DNA of 64,000 bases from Trichomonas vaginalis G3. Taxonomy: Eukaryota > Parabasalia > Trichomonadida > Trichomonadidae. Below are positions 27,872 to 36,924 of this stretch, piece after piece; the stretch's first letter is position 1; every line of letters begins with the position of its first letter. The stretch is from contig NC_067206.1 in assembly GCF_026262505.1 (NCBI RefSeq), positions 25,125,896 to 25,189,895 on the forward strand, read 5' to 3'. The notes below the pieces were generated by a model. The model saw nothing but the letters and a program-made list of their open reading frames with translations. It was not told the DNA's origin and did no database searches. Made by a program: the position numbers and the translations under genes.

Positions 27872-29590
27872 TTTTTCATATTTCTTGATTTTATACTATT
27901 CAAATAAAAATCACTCTTGTTTGCTTGTTTTTTATTAATTTCTAATCAAAACTTCTTTTCAATAATAATAAAATTCTACGACTCAGAAAATGATGCGATC
28001 CAACTTTTTGAAATTGGAGTCGCATTCATTTTTTTTTTCCAGTTTTGATGAAATTATCTACAAGGGTATAACTTTTATTAAGCAACTGGAGGAACTCCTT
28101 TTCTTATCTTCAGCTTCATGACTCAAGAACAGTACTCAACAGTCAAAACAAATAACCTAATGAATAAATTTTGTTAATGATTTGACATTACAAACAAGAA
28201 TTCGATCTGTTCAGAAGAATCTTTTAAACGTGTTCATTTTTCTTTAAAAAAATAAAAATACAAATGAAAAATTCAATAAGATTTAAGGGTGCACACGAGA
28301 GGATCATGTAAACTTCAGAATTTAGAACCTTATTTTTAGGCATTATCTTGGCTACCTATTTAGGCTCGAAAAGCAAAAAATATCAAAAAATACAACTTGA
28401 CTCCATTATGACCCTTTCATGGAGGTAGTTTTTATCCGCTAGTATTTTCCCTTTGAATCTCTTTACAATTCGAAATCAAATTCAAAACTCAGTAGAAGAA
28501 AGGAAGAATCGACTTACTACGGTTGTAATACGAATAAATACATATATTTAATTATTTTTATTTACATAATAATTGTTTGAAGCTCATATTCCATCAAATT
28601 TTTAAATAAAAACATTAAAATGTTGAAAATGTTCATATATTTTAATAGGTTTTTGGCACTTTATTGAGGAATTACTACATACATAGTCGAACTGAACTTG
28701 ATATTTTGAAATTTAAATTATTTATCAAAATTAAAATTTAACTAGAAATTTATAATTATTTAGTCATATTTTGCATAATTCTAAGTAGATTTTGTAAAAA
28801 ATCAAGAAAGAAAAATTTTAACGTGCTTTATTTTTTCTTTTTTATAATGTTGTAAACAGAAATTCATCAAAAGTGACACCTCAGAAAAGCTAAAATATTG
28901 AATTTTTGGAACTTTTGATAGAGCACGTTTTTAAATATTAATTAAAGTAAATGTATATTTTGTAAAGATTCTTTTTAATAAAAAAAATAAAATTTTGAAG
29001 AAGAACACAAAATCTTCTGAAAAATAATATCACATAAACTCATATTATTTTCTAATATATAACTATTTTATATAAAAATCAAATTCATTGATCTTAAAAG
29101 CGAAGGATAAACCTCAAAATTTACGAATATAATGAGTGGGAATATAATGCTTATCTATCATAAAACCATATGAAATATCAATTTTTGCTTTACGCCTAAT
29201 TTTTGACGACAATTAGCAAAAAATGTTAAATGTTAACACTCAGTCCATTTGAATATGAAAAATAAAATTGACTTTGATTACATGTTTTTATTTATCATGC
29301 AATTCTTCTTGCGACCAAAGATTTGAATAAAAGTTCAAAAAATAAGATAGCTTAAAAAATAATATACGGTAGTGTTTACTAATAGATGAATAGTATATAA
29401 ATTCTATTAAAATGGATTTGATCCAAAAAAATATAAAACCAAAAATAATTGTTATAATTTAAATGAAGAAGTAATTTAAAACGATTTTATTTTCTAAAAC
29501 AAGAAAATAAAACGATAAAATATTTATATTTTATATAAGGATCTTATATATTTAAAATAAATATCATTTTATTTTTTTCATTGGTGTCTG
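27872..29590. other. Host intergenic, about 1.7 kb, no gene seen
   Basis: Very AT-rich DNA with no frame longer than noise, no tRNA and no obvious repeat family. It ends where the hAT-type transposon region begins; the exact transposon boundary was not found. Confidence 0.6.
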
Positions 29591-29680
29591 TCAAACCATA
29601 ATACACTATTCAAAAATTCAATGTGTCTTGCGGTTTCAAAAGACACCTTCAAATTGAACGATAGCACAGACACTATTGAA
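29583..29680. repeat. Imperfect inverted repeat upstream of the hAT gene
   Basis: AAAATTCAAT plus GTGTCT is mirrored by AGACAC plus ATTGAATTTT, with a GGTGTCT/AGACACC pair in the same 100 bp. Such structures are common as subterminal binding sites in hAT elements, but the true ends of the element were not identified. Confidence 0.4.
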
Positions 29681-29727
29681 TTTTACCCATTTTATTTAGT
29701 TTTTACCCTTTTTATTTTTAAGAATTA

Positions 29728-31456
29728 ATGACTGAAACACAAGATGAATATGAATCCAAATTTGAGGGATGGATTGATTGCAAACTTCCTCCCAAAAATA
29801 TCCCTCGAAAAGTACCTCCCTTACCAAAATTCGAGGATACTAAATTCTCAACTAATAATAAATGTCGAGTATGTTTCAATATTGCTTATCTTCCAGATAC
29901 AAGCGAAAAATCGAAAGAATGAAAAAGACTTTATTGTTATTGTTTAGCGATACATTACAATTTACTAACAAAAACATATATGCGCTGCATTTATCATCGA
30001 AAACCATCAGAATTTGATGAAGATCATCAGCATATATATCAAATACAATGTGAAAATAATCCATATACGAGAAGAGATTTAATAAAACAAGATAGAAAAT
30101 TACTTTATGTTGTAAAATTTGTTGTGGATACCAACATGTCAATCAATATGGCCGCTTCAGGTGTACTAGAAGATTTCGCCCGACATGTCTACTCCACCTT
30201 CAAGGGAGTAATCAATTTTCAACTCAAGATCCCATATAGAAGAGACGAGATAAGGGATGGAATCATTACATTAGCCGACTTGGTAGCTCCAAAAATACAC
30301 GTTGAGCTTGACAAGATGGGCTACTATTCGATAACAATTGATGCGGCATCACACGGAAGCCGGCATGGCTTTTTTGTGATGGCTAGCAATCCAGCAAAAA
30401 TGAAGAACCATATCTTCATTGATACTATGATCGCTGATGGTTGGAATGCCAGGGATTACAATAATTTCTTTGAATGTTTTACCTTCCCAAAGGATTTCCT
30501 TTCTGCAATTGTTGCCGATGGATGCCCCGCCCAAGTTAAAGGGCTGTGCCACTGGAGGAGATGCGGAGCACTATATCCGGGTCTTCAAACCGTTTATATC
30601 CGATGTGTTGCGCATCTCCTCAACTTAGTGGTGAAGCATACGGCAGACAATTGTGCAGCTTTCGCAATGCAAATTAATTATTGCAAAGCGATAAGCAAGG
30701 AGTTATCGAAGCCGGACACGAGAAGGGCATTGAATATGAGGGTTATTCATGTTCCGGATCATCGCTGGATGTTTTTCTGGGATCTTCTGAAGTGGATAAA
30801 AGAAAAACACCCTAAAATTTATGAATTGTTCAATATGGATGATCCACCGGAATCTGTTCAGATCTTAAGGGATATGGGAATTGATTTCAAGGATGGACTT
30901 CCACAATGGTTGTTAAATTTCGAAGAGATTCTTTTACCAATCAAGAAACTCTTGAATTATGCAGAGAGTGACGTTGGCTGCTTCTGCTACATCTATCCAA
31001 TGTTTCAATCGACGATTGAGCAGTTGACCGGAATTGCAAATCGTCCTGAATTATCAAGTTCGTCAAAGCGCATTGCAGATGCATTAATCGCCAACATGAA
31101 TGAAGTTTTTGACAAACAGGGCAACTACGCTTTGATGAAATTTGCCTTTGGTCTAACTCCATGGGGCCGGTCAGTCATCCGCGCAGAATTGAACATGCAT
31201 ACTGAGTACAAGCCAGACGTTTCACTCTTCTTCCAAGAACCAATACCTATCAATGCTGAACTTGAAATCCCTCCAAGGAGCTACACCCCTGATCATTTGG
31301 ATGAAGTGGCAGAGGATCAATTGGACAGAAATCTAGATATAGAAGAGCCCGAGATTGAGAACGAAGCAATTGAAGGTGATGGCCAAGTAGATGCAGAAGA
31401 CATTGCTCAGGATGAAGAAGTTGAAGAGAATGAACCAAGGAGGAGACTAGGCAGGA
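29728..31456 (+). pseudogene. hAT-type transposase, 5' part, with in-frame stop and Maverick insertion
   Basis: A 64-codon start segment (29728-29919) and a 510-codon segment (from 29980) are in the same frame, separated by one in-frame TGA at 29920-29922. A C-x-x-C and a downstream H/C cluster around that point suggest a BED-type zinc finger. The RNase-H-like core shows ITIDAAS, AIVADGCPAQVK, the hAT hallmark RCVAHLLNLV, and DHRWMFFWDLLKW. At 31457 the frame is cut by Maverick B; the last codons of the long frame lie inside the Maverick end. The rest of the gene resumes after the Maverick at 55284-55668. Confidence 0.8.
31452..31456. repeat. Target-site duplication of Maverick B, left copy
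   Basis: CAGGA directly precedes the left terminus and is repeated directly after the right terminus (55284-55288). A 5-6 bp duplication is normal for Mavericks. Confidence 0.9.
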
Positions 31457-31710
31457 AGTTAGTATCCCTATATTGGGTGCGGCGGCACTGCGTTCCACCT
31501 TACCCAAGATAACGGTTTGACACTTTACAAAACCAGTAACGTATATTTTACAATACAGCCATAACACCAACTTAACCTTAAATATTTACAAAACCGTCTG
31601 ACACATAAACGACTTCACTAATGACTTCACTAATGACTTCACTACCATCCTCACTAAATAAAAAATAACCTTATTTTTATTTTTTAAATTTTTTATTTCA
31701 TTACAAAGAC

Positions 31711-32145
31711 ATGTCCGACTACATTTACTATGACTCTTTCCCAGAACGTTTCCGTGAACTATTCAAAACTCAAGTAAAACTGAGAAACATGCATTTTAAC
31801 AAAGACAGACCCATTGACGATGAAAGAAACCCTGAATATATTATAATACCTTATGATGCTAAATTTATTGCATACATTCCTTATGGACGTAGAGGAACGA
31901 AAACTATTTCAACAAAGACGAAAAATTATTTCTGGAGCGATGAAGAAAATTGCCTTATCTACATAAATACATACTTAAATAAAGCTACATATTGTACAAA
32001 AGAAGGTTGGACTGGATTTGAGCTCTACATATACGACGACGATGGAAACAGACGTTGTGTATACCCATACGATAATATGTACCATTGTTTTCATAAAGCA
32101 TTAAACGAATACATAGTCAGTAAGGGTCTCATTCCTGTTGAGTAG
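31711..32145 (+). CDS. TIR-encoded protein, 144 aa, left copy
   Basis: This gene lies wholly inside the terminal repeat, so the element carries two copies reading inward. The protein is Y/F/R rich with blocks MSDYIYYDSFPERFRELF, YIIIPYDAKFIAYIPYG, FWSDEENCLIYIN and FELYIYDDDGNRRC, predicted as mixed alpha/beta. No family is recognised. The left copy is intact; the right copy has a shifted C-terminus. The upstream sequence TTTTTTATTTCATTACAAAGAC fits the Maverick start signal. Its terminal position suggests an early or regulatory role, which is inference only. Confidence 0.65.
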   Translation: MSDYIYYDSFPERFRELFKTQVKLRNMHFNKDRPIDDERNPEYIIIPYDAKFIAYIPYGRRGTKTISTKTKNYFWSDEENCLIYINTYLNKATYCTKEGWTGFELYIYDDDGNRRCVYPYDNMYHCFHKALNEYIVSKGLIPVE

Positions 32146-32234
32146 ATATGTTTTATTTTTGTTCTGTCATTTATATAAAAATAAACTTAAAAATAAATGA
32201 TATCACCACCCTCACACGTATGAAAACATAGCAC

Positions 32235-32296
32235 AAAAATAAATTTAGGTGAAGTGGTGAAATCTCACCTCTTTTTTCACCCGGTTTTTCACCCTG
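32235..32296 (-). repeat. Word-palindrome site in left TIR (GGTGA type)
   Basis: Read on the minus strand: three GGTGA words with A-rich spacers, the palindrome GGTGAGATTTCACC, a second inverted word, TAAA, and an ATTTATTTTT tail. Confidence 0.75.
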
Positions 32297-32302
32297 TTGA
32301 AT

Positions 32303-32830
32303 TCATTGCTTTATAACTCTCTTCCTTGGTTTCTTTTTAGTTGCTTTCTTCACGTCTGTCTCCAACTTGACTGTCTTTCTTCTTCGGCCGTAATGATACC
32401 AGTTACTTCCACCAGTCAATGGGTCAAATGGTCTTTCGTAAGGGTTTCCATACATTCCATAGGGACCATACGGAAGAACTACTGGTGGAGAAGAAACATT
32501 TTCTTTAGTTCCATCGACTCTATTTAAATGCATTGTTTCACCTTTCATCTGGTCATTAAAGTCTTTTGCGTGTTTTGCAAACTCATCGTCCTTTCCTAAA
32601 GCATTTTCTGACTCAGTCGCAACCAAATTGGATGCTTTATTTATGAGCCCTATTTTATTTAATCTTAACTTCTTTGCAACCCAGCCTCCAATCTTCCCTT
32701 TATTTGCATCTAATGTCTTCGAAACCCTTCCTCCACTCATTTTATTTACTGCGTCATAAGCTCCAAGTGCTTTTGCTCCAAATGCTAATGCTTTTGTTCC
32801 CATTGCGCCTAAAGCTGCCCAAGCTACCAT
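32303..32830 (-). CDS. Basic virion-like protein, 175 aa
   Basis: The N-terminus is Ala/Gly-rich and amphipathic (ALGAMGTKALAFGAKALG), the middle is helical, a Pro/Tyr/Gly-rich segment follows (LPYGPYGMYGNPYERPFD), and the C-terminus is strongly basic (RRRKTVK and KKATKKKPRKRVIKQ). A hydrophobic start and basic tail recall internal capsid or core proteins that bind both membrane and DNA; no family is assigned. Its stop codon lies within the left TIR. It abuts the gene at 32831 with no spacer: the stop codon of one directly precedes the ATG of the next on the minus strand. Confidence 0.6.
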   Translation of the reverse strand: MVAWAALGAMGTKALAFGAKALGAYDAVNKMSGGRVSKTLDANKGKIGGWVAKKLRLNKIGLINKASNLVATESENALGKDDEFAKHAKDFNDQMKGETMHLNRVDGTKENVSSPPVVLPYGPYGMYGNPYERPFDPLTGGSNWYHYGRRRKTVKLETDVKKATKKKPRKRVIKQ

Positions 32831-33055
32831 TTACACCATATTAAAATCATCTCTCTTCAATATTATCTCATAAAAGTTCTCGTTACTGGAGAAAGTCAAT
32901 GAAACATAAGCGTTCTCACGGGCTTCGCCCTCACCACTTTGCGGTCTATCTAACTTCTTTCTTATATCATCTATACGCTTCAAAATGTCTGAACAATTGC
33001 TAACATCTTCTACAACAGTTATTTCATCATGAATGACCTTCAAGAACAAGCTCAT
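32831..33055 (-). CDS. Small Maverick protein, 74 aa, with in-frame double-hairpin insert
   Basis: A short protein with an N-terminal hydrophobic strand (MSLFLKVIHDEITVVEDV), a basic helix and a C-terminal strand pair. Residues around PQSGEGEAR are encoded by the 26-bp double-hairpin mini-element at 32920-32945, which is also present in the same phase in the polymerase gene. The gene is zero bases from both neighbours (TAA followed at once by ATG). No family is recognised. Confidence 0.55.
   Translation of the reverse strand: MSLFLKVIHDEITVVEDVSNCSDILKRIDDIRKKLDRPQSGEGEARENAYVSLTFSSNENFYEIILKRDDFNMV
32920..32945 (-). repeat. In-frame double-hairpin mini-element E2
   Basis: On the coding (minus) strand: stem ACCGC/GTGGT with loop AAA, linker GA, then stem GGGC/GCCC with loop GAA. 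The stem, loop and linker lengths match E1 at 44829 exactly, and both are read in the same phase, giving P-Q-x-G-E-x-E. Confidence 0.7.
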
Positions 33056-33937
33056 TTAATATGCTATTAAAATCATCTCAATAATGAGTCTATCCTTTCC
33101 ATCTTTAGGTAGCACAACATCTTTCATTGAAGAAGGTTCGACAAGTCTTATGTTAAACTTACTGACAAAGTTTGTTATACTATAATGCTTCGGCGGCGAA
33201 TACATGTAGTTTGAAAGACATAATATAGATTCTTCAGCAAATTCACTTATACTGGATTTTATAACAATGTTCTCACGAGACCAAATACCACCAATTGACA
33301 ATCTTGTAAGCAATCCTGCTGAACCTTCTACTGTAAACGTCGATGGTAACATTCCACGAAGGTCATCTATTGACATCGTTGAGTCACTGAATTTAAATAT
33401 TTTCTTAAAGCAATCGTCATTATCTAACCATGCAATAGCTTTGAAGTTTTCATTCGAATATACATCTGCTTCATTAAATGTAAATCCTGACTTCTTTGCA
33501 GAGATGACTTTAAAATCTATTGAGTTTGTTTCAAAATTATATGCTATGGTAACTTCTGAAGGTAATGGATGCCCTTCCGCAGTCAGTTGTTCTCTCACTA
33601 CCGTTTGAAGCTTTGTGTTAAAAACTTTCATGTCATCTCCTGTGTCTAGGTTCACATACACAGCAACAGGGAAACTATCTTGCTTCTTTGTTTCATCATT
33701 ATATCTCAAAACATTAAAGTTCTTCAATAATATTGTTCTTCCTGCTGGAATACTTCGAACCTGTCTGATTTCAATAGCTTTCTCACCTCCTACATACTCT
33801 ACCCAGTGTCTTGGATATTCATAAGTATACTGACTTTCTTGAATTTTGGTTGGTTTCATCATAACATGTTCATAGTATATCTTTATACTCTTGTCAGTTA
33901 GACTCGGTGCTATTTTCTGAATATTTCTGACTTGCAT
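33056..33937 (-). CDS. Penton-like minor capsid candidate, paralogue B-1 (293 aa)
   Basis: The start is placed at 33937 (MQVRNIQKIAPSL); 34 codons of upstream open frame overlap the divergent ATPase gene and lack a start signal. Family marks are YEYPRHWVEYV followed by KAIEIRQVR, a beta-rich middle, and a C-terminal block with F-A-E-E-S-I-L-C-L-S-N, PPKHYSI, and a final IEMILIAY. It is the intact penton-like copy in this element. It diverges from the packaging ATPase across a 16-bp spacer, a typical pairing of capsid and packaging genes. Confidence 0.6.
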   Translation of the reverse strand: MQVRNIQKIAPSLTDKSIKIYYEHVMMKPTKIQESQYTYEYPRHWVEYVGGEKAIEIRQVRSIPAGRTILLKNFNVLRYNDETKKQDSFPVAVYVNLDTGDDMKVFNTKLQTVVREQLTAEGHPLPSEVTIAYNFETNSIDFKVISAKKSGFTFNEADVYSNENFKAIAWLDNDDCFKKIFKFSDSTMSIDDLRGMLPSTFTVEGSAGLLTRLSIGGIWSRENIVIKSSISEFAEESILCLSNYMYSPPKHYSITNFVSKFNIRLVEPSSMKDVVLPKDGKDRLIIEMILIAY

Positions 33938-33953
33938 TTTTAATGGAGATAAA
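33938..33953. promoter_or_regulatory. 16-bp bidirectional Maverick start region
   Basis: The spacer TTTTTAATGGAGATAA lies between the divergent ATG codons of the penton-like gene and the ATPase. It has T-run and AAA features facing both ways. Confidence 0.55.
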
Positions 33954-34841
33954 ATGAAGCATTTAATACATGATGTAGATGAAGACATGAATGAAACTAC
34001 AGACAAACTTAACTCTTCTCTTATTCTTCCTTTCAGCAAAGATTATGAATTCTGTTCAAATGGTGTGTATTTCTATTGTGGAAAGATGGGTTCAGGTAAG
34101 ACATTTAACCTCATTCGTCATATACTCATAACAGAGCGTTTAGGAAACGACTCTTACTATGACCAAATCATTATATCAGCAACTTCAGACTCTATGGACT
34201 CAACAGCGAAAACATTTATGTCAAAAGTTCAAGCCTCTGTCGTTAAAGTTCCAGATAGCGAACTCATTGAATTTCTTCAACGTTACATTCGACGTAAGAG
34301 GAAATATTATGCTATCGTAGAGTTCATACAGTCAGGAATGCAAAAGACTTCTGAGGAGATGGAAAGAATTATTGACAAACACCACTTACGTCAGTACTCA
34401 GGAGTTTACGATATGAAACGACTTACAAACTACATTCTATCAAAACTTTCAAAATACCCCTTCAAAAAATATCCTTCAAACACTCTGCTCGTTTGTGACG
34501 ACTTCGCCGGAAAAGGTTTAGTGTCAAAACCAGACTCACCATTAGCTAACATCATAACTAAAGTCAGACATTACCATTTAACTGTAACAATACTTATGCA
34601 AACATGGCGTTTTCTTGCTTTAAACATAAAACGTCTCATAACTGACTTCGTTATCTTTCAAGGTTTCTCACGTTATGATATTGAACTCATTTGGAAACAG
34701 TCAGGTATAACATTACCTTTTGAAGAAATTTGGGAAGCATATAAGTCTCTCATCTCTCCTCGTTCATACCTTGAGATTCATATCATGACTAATACCATTA
34801 AAGTCAAAAATATTCCATGGGAACGACCAACATTGTTTTAA
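33954..34841 (+). CDS. FtsK/A32-type DNA packaging ATPase
   Basis: The frame is intact (295 residues). The Walker A motif GKMGSGKT is at residues 43-50, preceded by the beta strand VYFYC and followed by a helix with LIRHIL. The Walker B strand NTLLVCDDF is near residue 180, and a downstream Q/TWR sensor-like segment (LMQTWRF) follows. This is the family that pumps genomes into capsids of polintons, virophages and nucleocytoplasmic large DNA viruses. Together with the capsid genes it supports a virion-forming ancestry. Its 3' end overlaps the convergent gene at 34838 by 4 bp. Confidence 0.88.
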   Translation: MKHLIHDVDEDMNETTDKLNSSLILPFSKDYEFCSNGVYFYCGKMGSGKTFNLIRHILITERLGNDSYYDQIIISATSDSMDSTAKTFMSKVQASVVKVPDSELIEFLQRYIRRKRKYYAIVEFIQSGMQKTSEEMERIIDKHHLRQYSGVYDMKRLTNYILSKLSKYPFKKYPSNTLLVCDDFAGKGLVSKPDSPLANIITKVRHYHLTVTILMQTWRFLALNIKRLITDFVIFQGFSRYDIELIWKQSGITLPFEEIWEAYKSLISPRSYLEIHIMTNTIKVKNIPWERPTLF

Positions 34842-35239
34842 AGTTTAACCTTCAATTGACTGATGGTAAACAAATTCCATGCATCTCTGTCGCCATTTCT
34901 GTTAATATTTTTGCTGTCATTCATATCATCCACTTCCCCATCCGTTAGCTTTTGAGGATATGCGTTAGAATAGCTGTTCTTAAATGAAGGCTTTTCACCT
35001 TTGAGAGCATAAACTCTATAACTTTCTGCATACTTTATGTTTGAACCTCCTGAGCCATCATTGACATAAATTTTTATAGGCTTCCACCCTTTGTTCATAT
35101 TCCTGCTTCTTCCCTTTGCTCTTTTGTTCAGTAGTTCTACATCTTTATACACAGCTCCTGTCTCAGTGAATTCAACAATATTTTCATTCGTTAGCTTTAC
35201 ATTCAAACCCTTGTCGAGTATATTGTTCATTTCATACAT
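34838..35239 (-). CDS. Maverick protein of unknown function, about 133 aa
   Basis: The start is most likely at 35239 or 35230 (MYEMNNILDKGL), next to the Maverick signal; the longer frame to 35356 overlaps the divergent gene. The protein is basic in the middle (NKRAKGRSRNMNKGWKP) and polar at the C-terminus (NINRNGDRDAWNLF). No motif of the adenovirus-type protease, often expected here, is visible. It lies between the ATPase and a conserved Maverick gene, so a structural or maturation role is possible. Confidence 0.5.
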   Translation of the reverse strand: MYEMNNILDKGLNVKLTNENIVEFTETGAVYKDVELLNKRAKGRSRNMNKGWKPIKIYVNDGSGGSNIKYAESYRVYALKGEKPSFKNSYSNAYPQKLTDGEVDDMNDSKNINRNGDRDAWNLFTISQLKVKL

Positions 35240-35264
35240 ATAAAAGGTTTTTATTCTATATGAA
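35240..35264. promoter_or_regulatory. Short bidirectional Maverick start region
   Basis: About 25 bp of spacer containing AAGGTTTTTATTCTATATGA between two divergent ATG codons. TTTTTATTC lies 20 bases upstream of the plus-strand gene. Confidence 0.5.
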
Positions 35265-35879
35265 ATGAGAAGCAAATCCATCTTAGCTGGTGCCGTTAAT
35301 GTTCCAATTGAACCAACATCAAATGTTGACTCACGAACGACAAACAATATTGTCATAAAGAACTATAGTTCGGAGTGTTTGAAAGAAAAAGAACCAGATC
35401 TTAAGTCGGTGAATTTAAACACAGCTTCAAACGCTAACGCTACATCAGATGTTAAGTTAGAGTATCCACCACTGGACCAAGTTCTTTCAAGAGAAGCCAA
35501 CGACAACCCTTACACAAATGTTCAAACAAATCCTTCAGATAACGTAGACCATTACCTTCTTCAGTTATACCAAACAATTTTACTCAAAGACGATAAGAAG
35601 CTTTTGGTAAATCTTATAAGCAAGAACCAAATAATTCTAACAAAGGAGGACCTTGAAAATGTTATATCACGAATAACAGGGAAACAATGTGTCATTGACT
35701 ATCTCGACCCTGAAATCGAATGCTGTGGTCAAACTCCACTATTCATGAAAATAGGTAACATCCGCATCATTGAAACACCAGGAACTACAGGAGTTGAGTT
35801 TAAGTATAAATATTCGAACGAGTATACAAAACTATCTACTGACTATAAGCTTTGTTTGAAATATGTTTTAGTAAATTAA
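35265..35879 (+). CDS. Conserved Maverick protein, 204 aa (homologue of 63081-63659)
   Basis: A polar N-terminal half is followed by a helical segment and a C-terminal beta-rich block with ECCGQTPLFMKIGNIRI and G-V-E-F-K-Y-K-Y. Maverick C carries the same arrangement (ISCCGVSYNVIDKIYVM, LNLKYSF) at 63081. In both elements the gene starts from a very short divergent spacer and is followed by a gene of the 36194/63664 family, so order is conserved across divergent elements. The paired Cys-Cys-Gly is the best family mark. The function is unknown; a virion component is likely. Confidence 0.65.
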   Translation: MRSKSILAGAVNVPIEPTSNVDSRTTNNIVIKNYSSECLKEKEPDLKSVNLNTASNANATSDVKLEYPPLDQVLSREANDNPYTNVQTNPSDNVDHYLLQLYQTILLKDDKKLLVNLISKNQIILTKEDLENVISRITGKQCVIDYLDPEIECCGQTPLFMKIGNIRIIETPGTTGVEFKYKYSNEYTKLSTDYKLCLKYVLVN

Positions 35880-35890
35880 AGCAGTCAGGA

Positions 35891-35923
35891 GGGCTCTTTG
35901 AGCCCATCTTGGCGCTTTGCACC
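35891..35923 (-). repeat. Intergenic double hairpin E5
   Basis: Stem GGTGC/GCGCC with loop AAA, 5-base linker, then stem GGGCTC/GAGCCC with loop AAA. The plan resembles the 26-bp genic elements with longer second stem and linker. It lies just after the stop of the gene at 35265. Confidence 0.6.
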
Positions 35924-35941
35924 GTCAGTCAAAAAATTTCA

Positions 35942-36185
35942 AGTTAGCAATTTGTAATATCTATCCAAAACTTCTTCAACAGTATCGAACTCATCTTCAT
36001 AAATGCAAAACCTAATCTTATTGACTTGGTGCAGTTTTCACTAACACAATATTTTTCTGTTCTCTTGACTGACATAACTAACTCATTTGTTTCATCAAAC
36101 AGCAACAACCAAAGTTCATGACCTAATACATAACATTCATACTTTATATTTTTAGCTCTGAGTTCTCTTGTAAGCTGTTACATTT
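35942..36185 (-). pseudogene. Degraded small Maverick gene
   Basis: An ATG at 36185 preceded by TTTTTAGAAAATATTAA is followed at once by an in-frame TAA, after which the frame stays open for about 55 codons with KYECYVLGHELWLLLFDE and SVKRTEKYCV. A frame change near 36035 leads to a plausible end (VEEVLDRYYKLLT). It occupies the place between the two conserved genes at 35265 and 36194. The function is unknown. Confidence 0.45.
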
Positions 36186-36193
36186 AATATTTT

Positions 36194-36907
36194 CTAAAAA
36201 GTCAACTTCAAACAGTCATTCGCACTGGTTGCCTTCAGTTCTACAGGCTCTCCTTGAAAGTCAACAAGTCTGAATTGCATGTCTTTCAAATTATGAGGAC
36301 TAATGCGAACCCATTTACCTAAATGAGTTGCTATGACAGGAACGTTTGGAATGAACATTGAATTGACTGCATAACAGAAAGACTTATATTCTACTGAACC
36401 TTTACTATTAACTCCTGAAATACCTGTGACATTAGCTATTTTTGACTCAATGTACAAACAATTACCATAACATACGTATGGAACAGATTTCATCTCAATC
36501 GTTTTGTCAACACTTTTCAAAGGAAATGTCATATGGTATGCACCCAAAAGAAGTTGTACTCTATGACTCATTCTTGGTATCTTAAACTCTTTCTCGCTGC
36601 TGAACTTCAATGTTCCCTCAGAAGAGAGTTCGACATCTATGTTGTCAATAGTTTCTTCATTTATGAGAGTATTTACTCCAGCAATTTTATCTATTCTATA
36701 CCCAGCTCTGTTAGGAAATGTTATAACACTTCTTTTGTCATCTATTTCAATCTCTATGAAATCTGTTTCATCTGTTATGACAAAAGTTGCGATAGTATTG
36801 AAGTCAACAACTCTGAAAGCAAGCGCTTCATTCTGAAGACCTAAGTTTGTTTGTAGCTTTACTGTCCCGTATTCGTTTGGGTCTGTACTTTGCAAATAGA
36901 ACAACAT
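36194..36907 (-). CDS. Virion-like protein, 237 aa (homologue of 63664)
   Basis: The start is LQSTDPNEYGTVKLQTNL, matching TTKNPESYNSITTNLQS of the Maverick C gene at 63664. The protein is beta-rich throughout with FVITDETDFIEIEI, SHRVQLLLGAYHM and a C-terminal MQFRLVDFQGEPVELKA. That last type of ending occurs in polinton and virophage minor structural proteins, which makes a surface or capsid-associated role likely. It diverges from the fibre gene across a 17-bp spacer. Confidence 0.6.
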   Translation of the reverse strand: MLFYLQSTDPNEYGTVKLQTNLGLQNEALAFRVVDFNTIATFVITDETDFIEIEIDDKRSVITFPNRAGYRIDKIAGVNTLINEETIDNIDVELSSEGTLKFSSEKEFKIPRMSHRVQLLLGAYHMTFPLKSVDKTIEMKSVPYVCYGNCLYIESKIANVTGISGVNSKGSVEYKSFCYAVNSMFIPNVPVIATHLGKWVRISPHNLKDMQFRLVDFQGEPVELKATSANDCLKLTF

Positions 36908-36924
36908 TTTATTCTCATTAAAAT
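36908..36924. promoter_or_regulatory. 17-bp bidirectional Maverick start region
   Basis: The spacer TTTATTCTCATTAAA with flanking bases separates the divergent ATG codons of the virion-like gene and the fibre gene. Confidence 0.55.

Larger units (their letters stand above)
31457..32327. repeat. Left terminal inverted repeat of Maverick B
   Basis: This repeat matches the reverse complement of 54412-55283. In the parts I compared directly I found only three single-base indels and one substitution. It contains a complete gene (31711-32145), a word-palindrome site, a 12-bp tandem repeat (GACTTCACTAAT type, about 31610-31645), and a terminal stem TTGGGT/ACCCAA enclosing an inner GTGC/GCAC hairpin. 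Confidence 0.93.

Noticed and set aside
32303-36907. Adenovirus-type maturation protease expected in Mavericks
   Set aside because: None of the reading frames between the ATPase and the fibre shows the His, acidic, Gln and Cys order of that family that I can recognise; not annotated.
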